Source: DATCJA01 sp050742335
GTDB lineage: Bacteria > Acidobacteriota > Vicinamibacteria > Vicinamibacterales > UBA2999
Reading direction: 5' to 3'
DNA: 13,694 nt
Assembly (NCBI GenBank): GCA_050742335.1
Contig: JBOGIR010000194.1
Location: 1 to 13,694, forward strand
How positions within the stretch are numbered: position 1 is the stretch's first letter; each line of letters starts with the position of its first letter. Positions 1-5,679 of the stretch are shown here, piece by piece. The position numbers and the translations under genes were made by a program. The notes beneath the pieces were generated by a model. That model had not been told where the DNA came from, searched no databases, and saw only the letters and a program-made list of their open reading frames with translations.

Positions 1-11
1 CTGAGTGCCGC

Positions 12-63
12 CACAACTGCGAAGAGGTCGCCAGAAACAGGCGACCTCTCGCTGCAAGTTGTG
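12..63 (-). terminator. two-part stem-loop just 3' of the tRNA; possible terminator
   Basis: An inner stem pairs 23-32 with 40-49 (10 bp, 7-nt loop). An outer stem pairs 12-18 with 57-63 (7 bp). The structure starts 2 nt after the tRNA 3' end on the minus strand, so it could end the tRNA transcript or guide 3' processing. No T-run follows it on either strand, so a classical intrinsic terminator is not supported. The role is inferred from position only. Confidence 0.35.
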
Positions 64-64
64 A

Positions 65-141
<77 letters not shown>

Positions 142-230
142 TCAATGTGACTGGCGGGTAGTCGCTGGGTGGCAGCTAGTACTCATGGCCCGCGCCGGCG
201 TGCCATGGCTTCCAACAACCACACTAACGG

Positions 231-258
231 CCTACCGCCTACCGTCTACTTACTGTCT
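231..258. repeat. degenerate heptad repeat between ftsB and tRNA-fMet
   Basis: Four 7-bp units follow one another: CCTACCG, CCTACCG, TCTACTT, ACTGTCT. The first three align well; the fourth is weak. The repeat sits in the 181-bp gap between the ftsB stop and the tRNA 5' end. I see no convincing gene in the rest of 142-322. Confidence 0.5.
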
Positions 259-322
259 ACCACCCCGAAGAACCTCCAATGTAACACGCAGGTTCGAGGG
301 CGTAAAGGCCAGCAGGTGCCTG

Positions 323-670
323 CTAGCGGGGATCTGGCGATTCGACGTCCCTGATGATGAACAGCTTTTCGCCGGGACGAATCAGGCCGAGCTCGCGGCG
401 GGCGATTTCCTCAATGGTGGCCGGATCCTCCCGCAGACGCCGCGCCTCCTCGCGCAGCCGGGCATTCTCTGCGCGAGAATCGGCCAGCGACTGTTCCAGG
501 CTGCGATATCGCTGTCGTGCCTGCATCATCGCCAGCAGACCCTTGTCGCCGACGAGCGCGTCAATCAGCAGCACGCAGCCCACCGCCAGCAGGAGGTACT
601 GGACGGTGCGGCGGTGGCGCTTGCGCGGCTGCTGCCCGTCCGGGTCGCGCACCGAGGAGGATCTCTTCAC
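323..670 (-). CDS. ftsB: FtsB/DivIC-type septum formation initiator
   Basis: The protein is a small single-pass membrane protein of the FtsB/DivIC family. It bridges FtsL and FtsQ in the divisome and acts at the cytoplasmic membrane during septation. With the GTG start at 670 it has 115 residues, close to the usual ~100. A basic N-terminus (residues 16-21, rich in K/R/H) precedes one hydrophobic segment (about 22-41). A charged coiled coil follows (about 47-80), then the conserved tail DPATIEEIARRELGLIRPGE (82-101) ending in KLFII. The open frame runs further upstream into sequence that overlaps cutA and is not plausible. A second GTG at 652 would give 109 residues. Neither start has a strong Shine-Dalgarno site. 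It lies upstream of tRNA-fMet on the same strand and is head-to-head with cutA. Confidence 0.85.
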   Translation of the reverse strand: MKRSSSVRDPDGQQPRKRHRRTVQYLLLAVGCVLLIDALVGDKGLLAMMQARQRYRSLEQSLADSRAENARLREEARRLREDPATIEEIARRELGLIRPGEKLFIIRDVESPDPR

Positions 671-697
671 CGTGTGCCACAATAGCGCGTTTTGATC

Positions 698-1057
698 GTG
701 AGTACAAGCGAAAAATTGCGTTCGAGTCCAGATTGCGACGCCGTGATCGTCCTCACGACGCTCGGTGCCGACGCGGACGCCGCAGCGTTGGCACGGACGC
801 TCGTAGAGGAACGGTTCGCCGCCTGCGTGAACGTGCTGCCGCCGATGGCGTCGGTCTATCGCTGGCAGGGCCGTATCGAACAGGAGCAGGAACGCCAGCT
901 CGTCATCAAGACCACCGAGGGGCGCGTCGCCGCGCTCGAGGAGCGACTCCGACAACTGCATCCGTACGAGCTGCCCGAATTCCTCGTGTTTCGAGCGGCG
1001 GGTGGATCGGAGGCGTACGTGCGGTGGGTGGGGGAGAGCACGACGCCGGCGGACTGA
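698..1057 (+). CDS. cutA: CutA1 divalent-cation tolerance protein
   Basis: This is a small CutA family protein, which forms a compact trimer with a ferredoxin-like fold related to PII proteins. It is linked to copper/divalent-cation tolerance, but its true role is unsettled. The family core is clear: VVLTT-like strand VIVLTTLGADADAAALARTL, then AACVNVLPPMASVYRWQG, the QLVIKTTEGR segment, and HPYELPEFLVF near the C-terminus. From the GTG at 698 it has 119 residues against about 105-112 for typical CutA; a TTG at 692 is an alternative start. The first ~14 residues do not match the family. Its start is only 27 bp from the divergent ftsB start (21 bp if the TTG is used), so at least one promoter must lie inside the other gene. 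No clear Shine-Dalgarno site is seen. Confidence 0.9.
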   Translation: MSTSEKLRSSPDCDAVIVLTTLGADADAAALARTLVEERFAACVNVLPPMASVYRWQGRIEQEQERQLVIKTTEGRVAALEERLRQLHPYELPEFLVFRAAGGSEAYVRWVGESTTPAD

Positions 1058-1067
1058 ATTCGTATTC

Positions 1068-1092
1068 GCCGGGTCCACCCGTGGGGCCCGGC
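1068..1092 (+). terminator. GC-rich hairpin after cutA, candidate terminator
   Basis: A 9-bp stem, including one G-T pair, joins 1068-1076 to 1084-1092 with a 7-nt loop. It begins 10 nt after the cutA stop. No T-run follows, so intrinsic termination is only possible, not shown. It may also be the first hairpin of the repeat block that follows. Confidence 0.4.
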
Positions 1093-1227
1093 CTACGTAC
1101 TGCGGTAACCCCTCGAGCCTTTGTCGAGGGGTGAAGCCGGAGAGCACACACGGTCCGGCTAAAGCCGGACACTACGTACGCCAGGATGTCCAACCCGGAA
1201 GACTGAAGCCGTACACTACGTACGCCA
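1093..1227. repeat. intergenic palindromic repeat block (REP-like)
   Basis: This block fills the gap between the convergent genes cutA and dedA. It holds a hairpin at 1109-1116/1124-1131 (8 bp) and a nearly loop-less palindrome at 1153-1160/1163-1170 (GTCCGGCT aa AGCCGGAC). A 15-bp exact direct repeat, acactacgtacgcca, occurs at 1169-1183 and 1213-1227, 44 bp apart; its core ctacgtac also occurs at 1093-1100. Each long copy is preceded by an (a/g)aagccg(g/t)ac-type sequence, so the unit looks like a palindrome plus a fixed tail. Spurious translations (VSGFSRT, GPAKAGHYV, RLKPYTTY) match peptides I recall from wrongly called acidobacterial ORFs; that is memory, not a search result. Confidence 0.7.
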
Positions 1228-1230
1228 AGT

Positions 1231-1289
1231 CGAACGATCCGAACGCCCCGAACGACTCAGATCAACTCCGTGTCTCTGTGTCTCCGTGG
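1231..1289. repeat. short-period low-complexity repeats downstream of dedA
   Basis: Two short-period arrays sit here. The word cgaacg occurs at 1231, 1240 and 1249, a 9-bp period. Then ctccgtg, tctctgtg, tctccgtg at 1266-1288 shows an 8-bp period. Both lie just past the dedA stop (1308, minus strand). No gene is visible between 1058 and 1307. Confidence 0.5.
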
Positions 1290-1307
1290 CCCGTACCAGG
1301 ACTAGGT

Positions 1308-1973
1308 TCATGCCTGGCGAACGGGCGGCGGCGACTCGCGCCGATAGCGCAGATACTCGAACACCATCGGGAGCACCGACAGCACCACGATGCCGAGCGC
1401 CACGAGCGAAAAGTTCTCCCTGACGAGCGGCACGTTGCCGAAGAGGTACCCCGCGCCCACGCAGAGGCCGACCCAGCCAAGCCCGCCCGTCACGTTGTAC
1501 ACCGCAAACGCGCGATACGACATCTCCGCCACACCCGCCACGAACGGCACGAAGGTCCGCACGATCGGGACGAACCGGGCCAGGACGATCGCTTTGCCGC
1601 CGTGCCGCTCGAAGAAGTCATGCGATCGGGCGATGTAGGCCGGGTTGACCCAGCGGCCCCAGCGTCGATTGGTCCGGGACAGGTGAATGATCCGCAGGCC
1701 CACGGAGCGGCCAATCGAATAGTTCACCGCGTCGCCGGCGACGGCGGCCACGACGAGCAGCAGCGCGGCGAACCGGACGTCGAGCGCCCCCGCCGCCGCG
1801 ATGGCGCCGGCCGCGAACAGCAGCGAGTCACCCGGCAGAAACGGCGTCACGACCAGGCCGGTCTCGGCAAAGACGATGACGAAGAGAATGGCGTAGATCC
1901 AGATGCCGTAGGTCGCCACCAGCTCCAGCAGGTAGCGATCGACGTGCAAGGCGAAGTCAATGAGTTCGGCCAC
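1308..1973 (-). CDS. DedA-family (SNARE-associated/VTT domain) membrane protein
   Basis: This is an integral inner-membrane protein of the DedA family. Characterised members are needed for envelope integrity and proton-motive-force homeostasis, and some recycle undecaprenyl phosphate or flip lipids. The 221 residues match the family length. A membrane segment at about 22-43 leads to the signature ETGLVVTPFLPGDSLLF (37-53), and hydrophobic stretches follow at about 55-85, 141-180 and 185-206. The four charged residues important in E. coli YqjA (E39, D51, R130, R136) have counterparts with the same spacing: E37, D49, R133 and R139. The motif FERHGGKAIVLARFVPIVRT (121-140) is typical. The start is GTG at 1973, preceded by a GAGG-like site. 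The gene is convergent with cutA and follows the PLP-enzyme gene on the same strand across a 198-bp gap. The exact substrate cannot be read from sequence. Confidence 0.92.
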   Translation of the reverse strand: MAELIDFALHVDRYLLELVATYGIWIYAILFVIVFAETGLVVTPFLPGDSLLFAAGAIAAAGALDVRFAALLLVVAAVAGDAVNYSIGRSVGLRIIHLSRTNRRWGRWVNPAYIARSHDFFERHGGKAIVLARFVPIVRTFVPFVAGVAEMSYRAFAVYNVTGGLGWVGLCVGAGYLFGNVPLVRENFSLVALGIVVLSVLPMVFEYLRYRRESPPPVRQA

Positions 1974-2103
1974 GTGCCTCGGTCCTCAGCGTCCGGTTGG
2001 CAGTCTGTCCTGATTCGAACCATCCAAGGGCCTGCCCTTGATATCGCAGTGAAGATGCCCTTGTCTGGTTGGCAGTATCTTCTTGGCGCGCTCCGCGCGC
2101 CTG
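1974..2103. other. intergenic stretch with a 14-bp direct repeat and small hairpins
   Basis: This is part of the 198-bp gap between the PLP-enzyme stop and the dedA start. A 14-bp direct repeat with one mismatch, gtc(c/t)ggttggcagt, lies at 1991-2004 and 2063-2076. A 6-bp hairpin (2025-2030/2035-2040) lies between the copies. A GC palindrome-like run occurs at 2087-2100. A 60-codon open frame on the minus strand across 1986-2168 shows no family features and I do not call it a gene. Confidence 0.4.
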
Positions 2104-2166
2104 GGACCGCTATTCCGCGTATTCACAACGAGCACAAGATTAGCGTGTGGGGCCGTATAGCGGTCC
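2104..2166 (-). repeat. perfect 10-bp inverted repeat downstream of the PLP-enzyme gene
   Basis: GGACCGCTAT (2104-2113) and ATAGCGGTCC (2157-2166) are exact inverted copies around a 43-nt spacer. The structure begins 5 nt beyond the stop codon of the PLP enzyme on the minus strand. It could protect a transcript 3' end, form a terminator-like fold, or mark a small mobile or RNA element. No T-run follows it. Confidence 0.45.
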
Positions 2167-2171
2167 ACGGA

Positions 2172-3338
2172 TCACGCACGCTGGACACGGTCCAGCGCCT
2201 GCGCCAGGTCGTCCTCGAGGTCCTCGAGGTCCTCGATGCCCACCGACAGGCGCACCAGGTCATCGGTGATGCCAAGCTGCTGGCGCTGGTCGGGAGGGAC
2301 CGCGCCGTGGGTCATCGTGGCCGGGTGGCTGATGAGCGTTTCGACGCCCCCGAGGCTTTCCGCCAGCGAGATGAGCCGCACGCCGTTGAGCAGGGTCCGC
2401 GCACGCTCGAACGATCCAAGTCGAAACGCAATGAGGCCGCCAAAGCCCCGCATCTGCCGTTTGGCCAGCTCGTGCTGCGGATGCGACGCGAGCCCAGGGT
2501 AGTACACGGCGGTCACCTCCGGGCGCGACGCCAGATACCCGGCCAGCGCCATGGCGTTGGCGTTGTGCCGCTCCATGCGCACGGGCAGCGTCTTGACGCC
2601 GCGCAGCACCAGCCACGCGTCCATCGGGCCGAGGATGGCGCCCTCGGCATTCTGGACGAAGCGGAGCCACTCGATGTGATCGTCACGGACCGCAATCACG
2701 GCGCCGCCCACGCTGTCCGAGTGCCCGTTCAGAAACTTGGTCGTGCTGTGAATGACCAGATCGGCGCCGAACTCGATCGGCCGCTGCACGTACGGGCTGG
2801 CAAACGTGTTGTCGACGGCCACGGGAATGCCGTGGCCGTGCGCAATCGTGCAGGCCGCGGCCAGATCGGTGACGGCCAGCATCGGGTTGGTCGGCGTCTC
2901 GAGAAAGAGGAGCCGGGTTGCCGGCCGGATCGCCTGCTCCACCTCGCGCAACTGCGCTGTGTCGACGTAGGTAAAATCGAGCGCGTACTTCCGCAGCACG
3001 CGCTCGAACAGCCGGTAGGTGCCGCCGTACAGGTTGGCGGTGGCCACGACGTGGTCGCCCGATTCGAGCAGGGTCGTCACGGCGGAGGTCGCCGCCATGC
3101 CGGAGGCGAAGCAGAAGGCCACCCTTCCGCCCTCGATGGCGGCGAGGTTGGCCTCGAGCGCCGATCGCGTCGGGTTCTGCGTGCGCGCGTACTCGTACCC
3201 CTTGTGCACGCCGAGCGCGTCCTGCACGTAGGTCGAGGTCTGATAGATTGGGGTGATGATCGCGCCGGTTGAGGGGTCGGGCGTCTGGCCTGCGTGGATG
3301 CAGCGGGTGCTGAAGCGGGCGTTCTCGACTGATGTCAC
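2172..3338 (-). CDS. cystathionine gamma-synthase / gamma-lyase family PLP enzyme
   Basis: This is a Cys/Met metabolism PLP-dependent enzyme (fold type I, usually a cytoplasmic tetramer). Members make cystathionine from an activated homoserine and cysteine (MetB), cleave cystathionine to cysteine, or sulfhydrylate homoserine esters. From the GTG at 3338 it has 388 residues; E. coli MetB has 386. Visible landmarks are the YEYARTQNPTR segment (48-58), the PLP-contacting YGGTYRLF (104-111), ETPTNPML (147-154), the PLP-pyridine Asp in VDNTFASP (D176), and the Schiff-base lysine K201 in HSTTKFLNGHSD. Sequence alone does not separate synthase from lyase. An upstream GTG at 3371 would add 11 residues and is less likely. 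It is head-to-head with the RNase III gene, and no other methionine or cysteine gene is nearby. Confidence 0.93.
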   Translation of the reverse strand: MTSVENARFSTRCIHAGQTPDPSTGAIITPIYQTSTYVQDALGVHKGYEYARTQNPTRSALEANLAAIEGGRVAFCFASGMAATSAVTTLLESGDHVVATANLYGGTYRLFERVLRKYALDFTYVDTAQLREVEQAIRPATRLLFLETPTNPMLAVTDLAAACTIAHGHGIPVAVDNTFASPYVQRPIEFGADLVIHSTTKFLNGHSDSVGGAVIAVRDDHIEWLRFVQNAEGAILGPMDAWLVLRGVKTLPVRMERHNANAMALAGYLASRPEVTAVYYPGLASHPQHELAKRQMRGFGGLIAFRLGSFERARTLLNGVRLISLAESLGGVETLISHPATMTHGAVPPDQRQQLGITDDLVRLSVGIEDLEDLEDDLAQALDRVQRA

Positions 3339-3389
3339 GATGCCCCATTCTATGCTGCAACCCGCGTTCACCCGTCAGCAATGAATCCG

Positions 3390-3417
3390 CCTTCTGCCAT
3401 CGGCCTTCGGCAGTTCG
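3390..3417. repeat. heptad repeat in the leader of the RNase III gene
   Basis: Four 7-bp units are in exact register: CCTTCTG, CCATCGG, CCTTCGG, CAGTTCG. They end 4 bp before the ATG at 3422 and occupy the place where a ribosome binding site would be expected; no Shine-Dalgarno match is visible. The array lies in the divergent promoter region shared with the PLP-enzyme gene. Confidence 0.6.
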
Positions 3418-3421
3418 ACGC

Positions 3422-4360
3422 ATGGAACCGATAGTCGTCTTCACCACCCGCTCCGACATCGAAGCCAGCGTCGTCACGGCGCTCCTCGACAGCCACGGCA
3501 TCGCCAGCTTTCGCATCTCGGGCAATCCGCAGGCACTCTGGCCGATGACGGTCAACCCGCTCGGTGAAATCCGGATTGCCGTTCCCGGCCAGGAGGCCGA
3601 CGAGGCGCGCCGCGTGATCGACAGCCACCGCGAAGACGTCGGCACGCGGGTGATTCGCCTCAGAGACGAGTTCGACGAGCTGCAGCAGCGCATCGGCTAC
3701 CGGTTCAAGGATCGCGGACTGCTGGAGCACGCGCTCACGCACAGGTCGCGGGCGGCCGAGGACGTGTCCGGCGGCGTGTACGACAACGAGTCGCTCGAGT
3801 TTCTCGGCGACGCGGTACTCGGACTCGTCGTCGCCGACGCGCTGTTCCGTCGATATCCGGATTACACCGAAGGGCAGAAGTCGAAGATCAAGGCGGCGGT
3901 CGTCTCCACGCAGTCGCTGGCGCGCCACGCGGAGGTGATCCGCCTGGGCGAGCACCTGCTGCTCGGCCGCGGCGAGGAGAAGACGGGCGGCCGCTTCAAG
4001 CAGGCGCTGCTCGCCGACGGTTACGAAGCGCTGATCGCCGCCGTGTATCTCGATGGGGGACTGCCCGCGGCCGCGGCGTTTCTCGAGCGCGAGCTCAGCG
4101 ACGCGATTGCCGCCGGGGCGCAGCAGGACGTGGTCGGTATGGATTACAAGTCGGCGCTGCAAGAGCGGCTGCAGCAGTCGGGCCGCCCGCTGCCCGAATA
4201 CCGCGTGGCGGCCGCGTCGGGCCCCGACCACCGCAAGCTGTTCACCATCGAGGTGGTCGTGAGCGGAGACATCCTCGGCACCGCGACGGGCAGGGCCAAG
4301 AAGGAGGCGGAGCAGGAGGCGGCGAGGATCGCATTGCAGCAAGTCGAAAGTTCAAAATGA
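3422..4360 (+). CDS. rnc: ribonuclease III with an N-terminal DUF2007-like domain
   Basis: RNase III cuts double-stranded RNA in rRNA processing and mRNA turnover. From the ATG at 3422 the frame encodes 312 residues, about 80 more than usual. Residues 1-70 resemble DUF2007 (putative signal-transducing domain, PF09413): a strand-helix-strand start (IVVFTTRSDIEASVVTALLD, 4-23) and an AVPGQEADEARRVID tail (53-67). The nuclease domain (about 82-236) has the signature NESLEFLGDAVL (122-133) with acidic residues at E126 and D130, and ADGYEALIAAVYLDGG (198-213) with D199 and E202. A dsRNA-binding domain follows (about 240-309), ending in the basic GRAKKEAEQEAA helix. No stop separates the two parts. 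A GTG at 3650 (residue 77) could give a standard 236-residue RNase III. The stop codon lies inside a heptad repeat. Confidence 0.93.
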   Translation: MEPIVVFTTRSDIEASVVTALLDSHGIASFRISGNPQALWPMTVNPLGEIRIAVPGQEADEARRVIDSHREDVGTRVIRLRDEFDELQQRIGYRFKDRGLLEHALTHRSRAAEDVSGGVYDNESLEFLGDAVLGLVVADALFRRYPDYTEGQKSKIKAAVVSTQSLARHAEVIRLGEHLLLGRGEEKTGGRFKQALLADGYEALIAAVYLDGGLPAAAAFLERELSDAIAAGAQQDVVGMDYKSALQERLQQSGRPLPEYRVAAASGPDHRKLFTIEVVVSGDILGTATGRAKKEAEQEAARIALQQVESSK

Positions 4361-4437
4361 AAAGTGCAAAGTAAGTTGGCAAGTAGCATGTACTTGTCAC
4401 TTACTTGTCCACTTTGAACTTTCCACTTTGCACTTCT
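4346..4437. repeat. heptad-repeat array between convergent rnc and the ATPase gene
   Basis: Clear 7-bp units occur on the right side, CACTTTG, AACTTTC, CACTTTG, CACTTCT (4410-4437). Matching units occur in inverted orientation on the left, GAAAGTT, CAAAATG, AAAAGTG, CAAAGTA (4346-4373). The array therefore forms one large imperfect inverted repeat. It includes the rnc stop codon (4358-4360) and reaches the first base of the ATPase stop codon (4437-4439). Confidence 0.65.
4369..4406. terminator. dyad between convergent genes, candidate bidirectional terminator
   Basis: The arms 4369-4385 and 4391-4406 pair over 16 bp with one bulged T (4377), one G-T pair and a 5-nt loop. It lies between two converging stop codons, where a two-way terminator would be expected. 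The stem is AT-rich and there is no clear T-run on either side, so function is inferred from position and symmetry. Confidence 0.45.
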
Positions 4438-5594
4438 CAGTCTATCTCGATGATTCCCCAGCTCTTCCTCTCGTCCGGCGTCGCGTCGATGGCGCCGGCA
4501 TAGGCAAGGGCCGGTGTGGGTTCGCGCGGAGGCACGCGCGCGGCGGCGTGACGCTGTACCTCGCGCGCGACGTCCTCCTCGGTCGGAGGCTCCGGACGGC
4601 AGTGCAGCCGCACCCACAGCCGAAGCAGCGGATCGGTGAAGCTGTATCGCTTCTGCTTCGAGGTGACGAGGTCCACATCCTCGAGCCACGAGAGATAGTC
4701 TTTCGTGGAACCGGGGGTGCGGTGCAGCAGCAGGGAGATTTCGGTGAGCGTGAGCGACTCTTCCTCCGCAAGGATATCGAGGATCGCCTTGAGCGCCCCG
4801 TACCCACGCGCGCGGTGGAGGCGCAGCTCGTAGCAGAAGCGGCACCATCGCTCGAGCGCGTGCCCGGGCGCCAGCAGCGCCGTCAGGGCGCCGACGGGAT
4901 CGGCGCTTCGTCCCATCTGGCTCATCATGTCGGCGATCGCGCGCACGTAGACGACGCGGCCGTCGGTGAGGCCCTGCACCACCCGCACCAGGTAGTCGCG
5001 GTCGTCGGTCGGCGTCTGCTCGTAGCCGTTGAACGCCGGCGCAAGCATCTGCGTGACGTCGATCTGTGAGAGCGACGGGACGTGGATCACCTCGAAGCGC
5101 GCGTCCGCGTCGCGCAGCAGCCGGTGCACGCGCGCCGTGTACCGCGTAGTCAGGACGAAGCGGTTGGGGCTCGCCGACAGCGCCTGGAGCAGATCGCGCA
5201 GCACATGCCGCAGGCCGGGGAAGCTCTCGAAGGTGCGGAGCTCGAGAATTTCGTCGAACAGGAAGGTGCAGGGTGCGCCGGCCGGCGCGCGCGCCGTGTC
5301 GAGAAAGCCCAGAAACGCATCGAACGCCTCGCGCGCGCTGGCCGGCGTCCGGTCGCGGCCGTGCCACGGGAAGGGAGACGAAGCGGTCACCGCCTGGAAA
5401 AAACGTTCCGGCGTGGTGGCGCACCGCTCCACATCGATGTACTGGGTCGCGCCGCGGCTGATGCGATCGCCCAGCCGCCGCAGCAGCGATGTGCGGCCGG
5501 TGCCACACCCGCCTGGCACGACCGGAATCCGTGATGGTGACGCCTCCAGCGCGCCCAATACGCGCCGGTCGAATCCGGCAGACGGACTCGTCAT
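4437..5594 (-). CDS. AAA-type P-loop ATPase with C-terminal winged-helix-like region
   Basis: A 385-residue ATPase of unknown role, resembling the archaeal-ATPase/Orc-Cdc6-like branch of AAA proteins. The P-loop VVPGGCGTGRTSL (25-37) has Arg where the Walker A Lys is expected. The Walker B strand is FLFDEILEL (about 112-120), and FVLTTRYTARVHRLL (about 145-159) looks like a sensor region. The C-terminal part contains a helix-turn-helix-like stretch (LTLTEISLLLHRTPGSTKDY) and the FTDPLLRLWVRL motif common in this family, pointing to DNA or partner binding. There is no signal peptide or membrane segment. The start is ATG at 5594; a GTG at 5603 is also possible. It follows hutU by 80 bp on the same strand, so it could be read through from the hut promoter, though nothing in it points to histidine metabolism. 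Confidence 0.8.
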   Translation of the reverse strand: MTSPSAGFDRRVLGALEASPSRIPVVPGGCGTGRTSLLRRLGDRISRGATQYIDVERCATTPERFFQAVTASSPFPWHGRDRTPASAREAFDAFLGFLDTARAPAGAPCTFLFDEILELRTFESFPGLRHVLRDLLQALSASPNRFVLTTRYTARVHRLLRDADARFEVIHVPSLSQIDVTQMLAPAFNGYEQTPTDDRDYLVRVVQGLTDGRVVYVRAIADMMSQMGRSADPVGALTALLAPGHALERWCRFCYELRLHRARGYGALKAILDILAEEESLTLTEISLLLHRTPGSTKDYLSWLEDVDLVTSKQKRYSFTDPLLRLWVRLHCRPEPPTEEDVAREVQRHAAARVPPREPTPALAYAGAIDATPDERKSWGIIEID

Positions 5595-5623
5595 TGCTTG
5601 CACCCCGCTTCCCGGACCGGTGT

Positions 5624-5679
5624 CCCCAGTCCCAATGCCTAAAGCCCAGAGTCCAGAGCCGAAAGCCCAGAACCCTAGT
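5624..5679. repeat. eight-unit heptad repeat at the 3' end of hutU
   Basis: Eight consecutive 7-bp units fit one register: CCCCAGT, CCCAATG, CCTAAAG, CCCAGAG, TCCAGAG, CCGAAAG, CCCAGAA, CCCTAGT. The consensus is close to CCCAGAG. The last unit contains the hutU stop codon (5675-5677). The array fills most of the gap between hutU and the ATPase gene and is the clearest member of the heptad family in this window. Confidence 0.75.

Noticed and set aside
906..1193. 95-codon minus-strand frame containing VSGFSRT
   Set aside because: It overlaps cutA antisense and reads the intergenic repeat; the peptide is a by-product of the repeat.
1986..2168. 60-codon minus-strand frame in the gap upstream of dedA
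   Set aside because: It has no recognisable features and covers the direct and inverted repeats; repeat sequence explains it better.
1002..3272. A 756-codon open frame on the plus strand
   Set aside because: It runs antisense to the dedA and PLP-enzyme genes and through the intergenic repeats; its His/Arg-rich translation has no family features. It is a GC-rich shadow.
3332..3421. Earlier ATG for the RNase III gene at 3332
   Set aside because: It would overlap the start of the divergent PLP-enzyme gene and translate the heptad repeat; the ATG at 3422 begins exactly at the DUF2007-like domain.
5624..5679. CRISPR array
   Set aside because: Units are 7 bp and directly adjacent, with no repeat-spacer structure and no cas genes.
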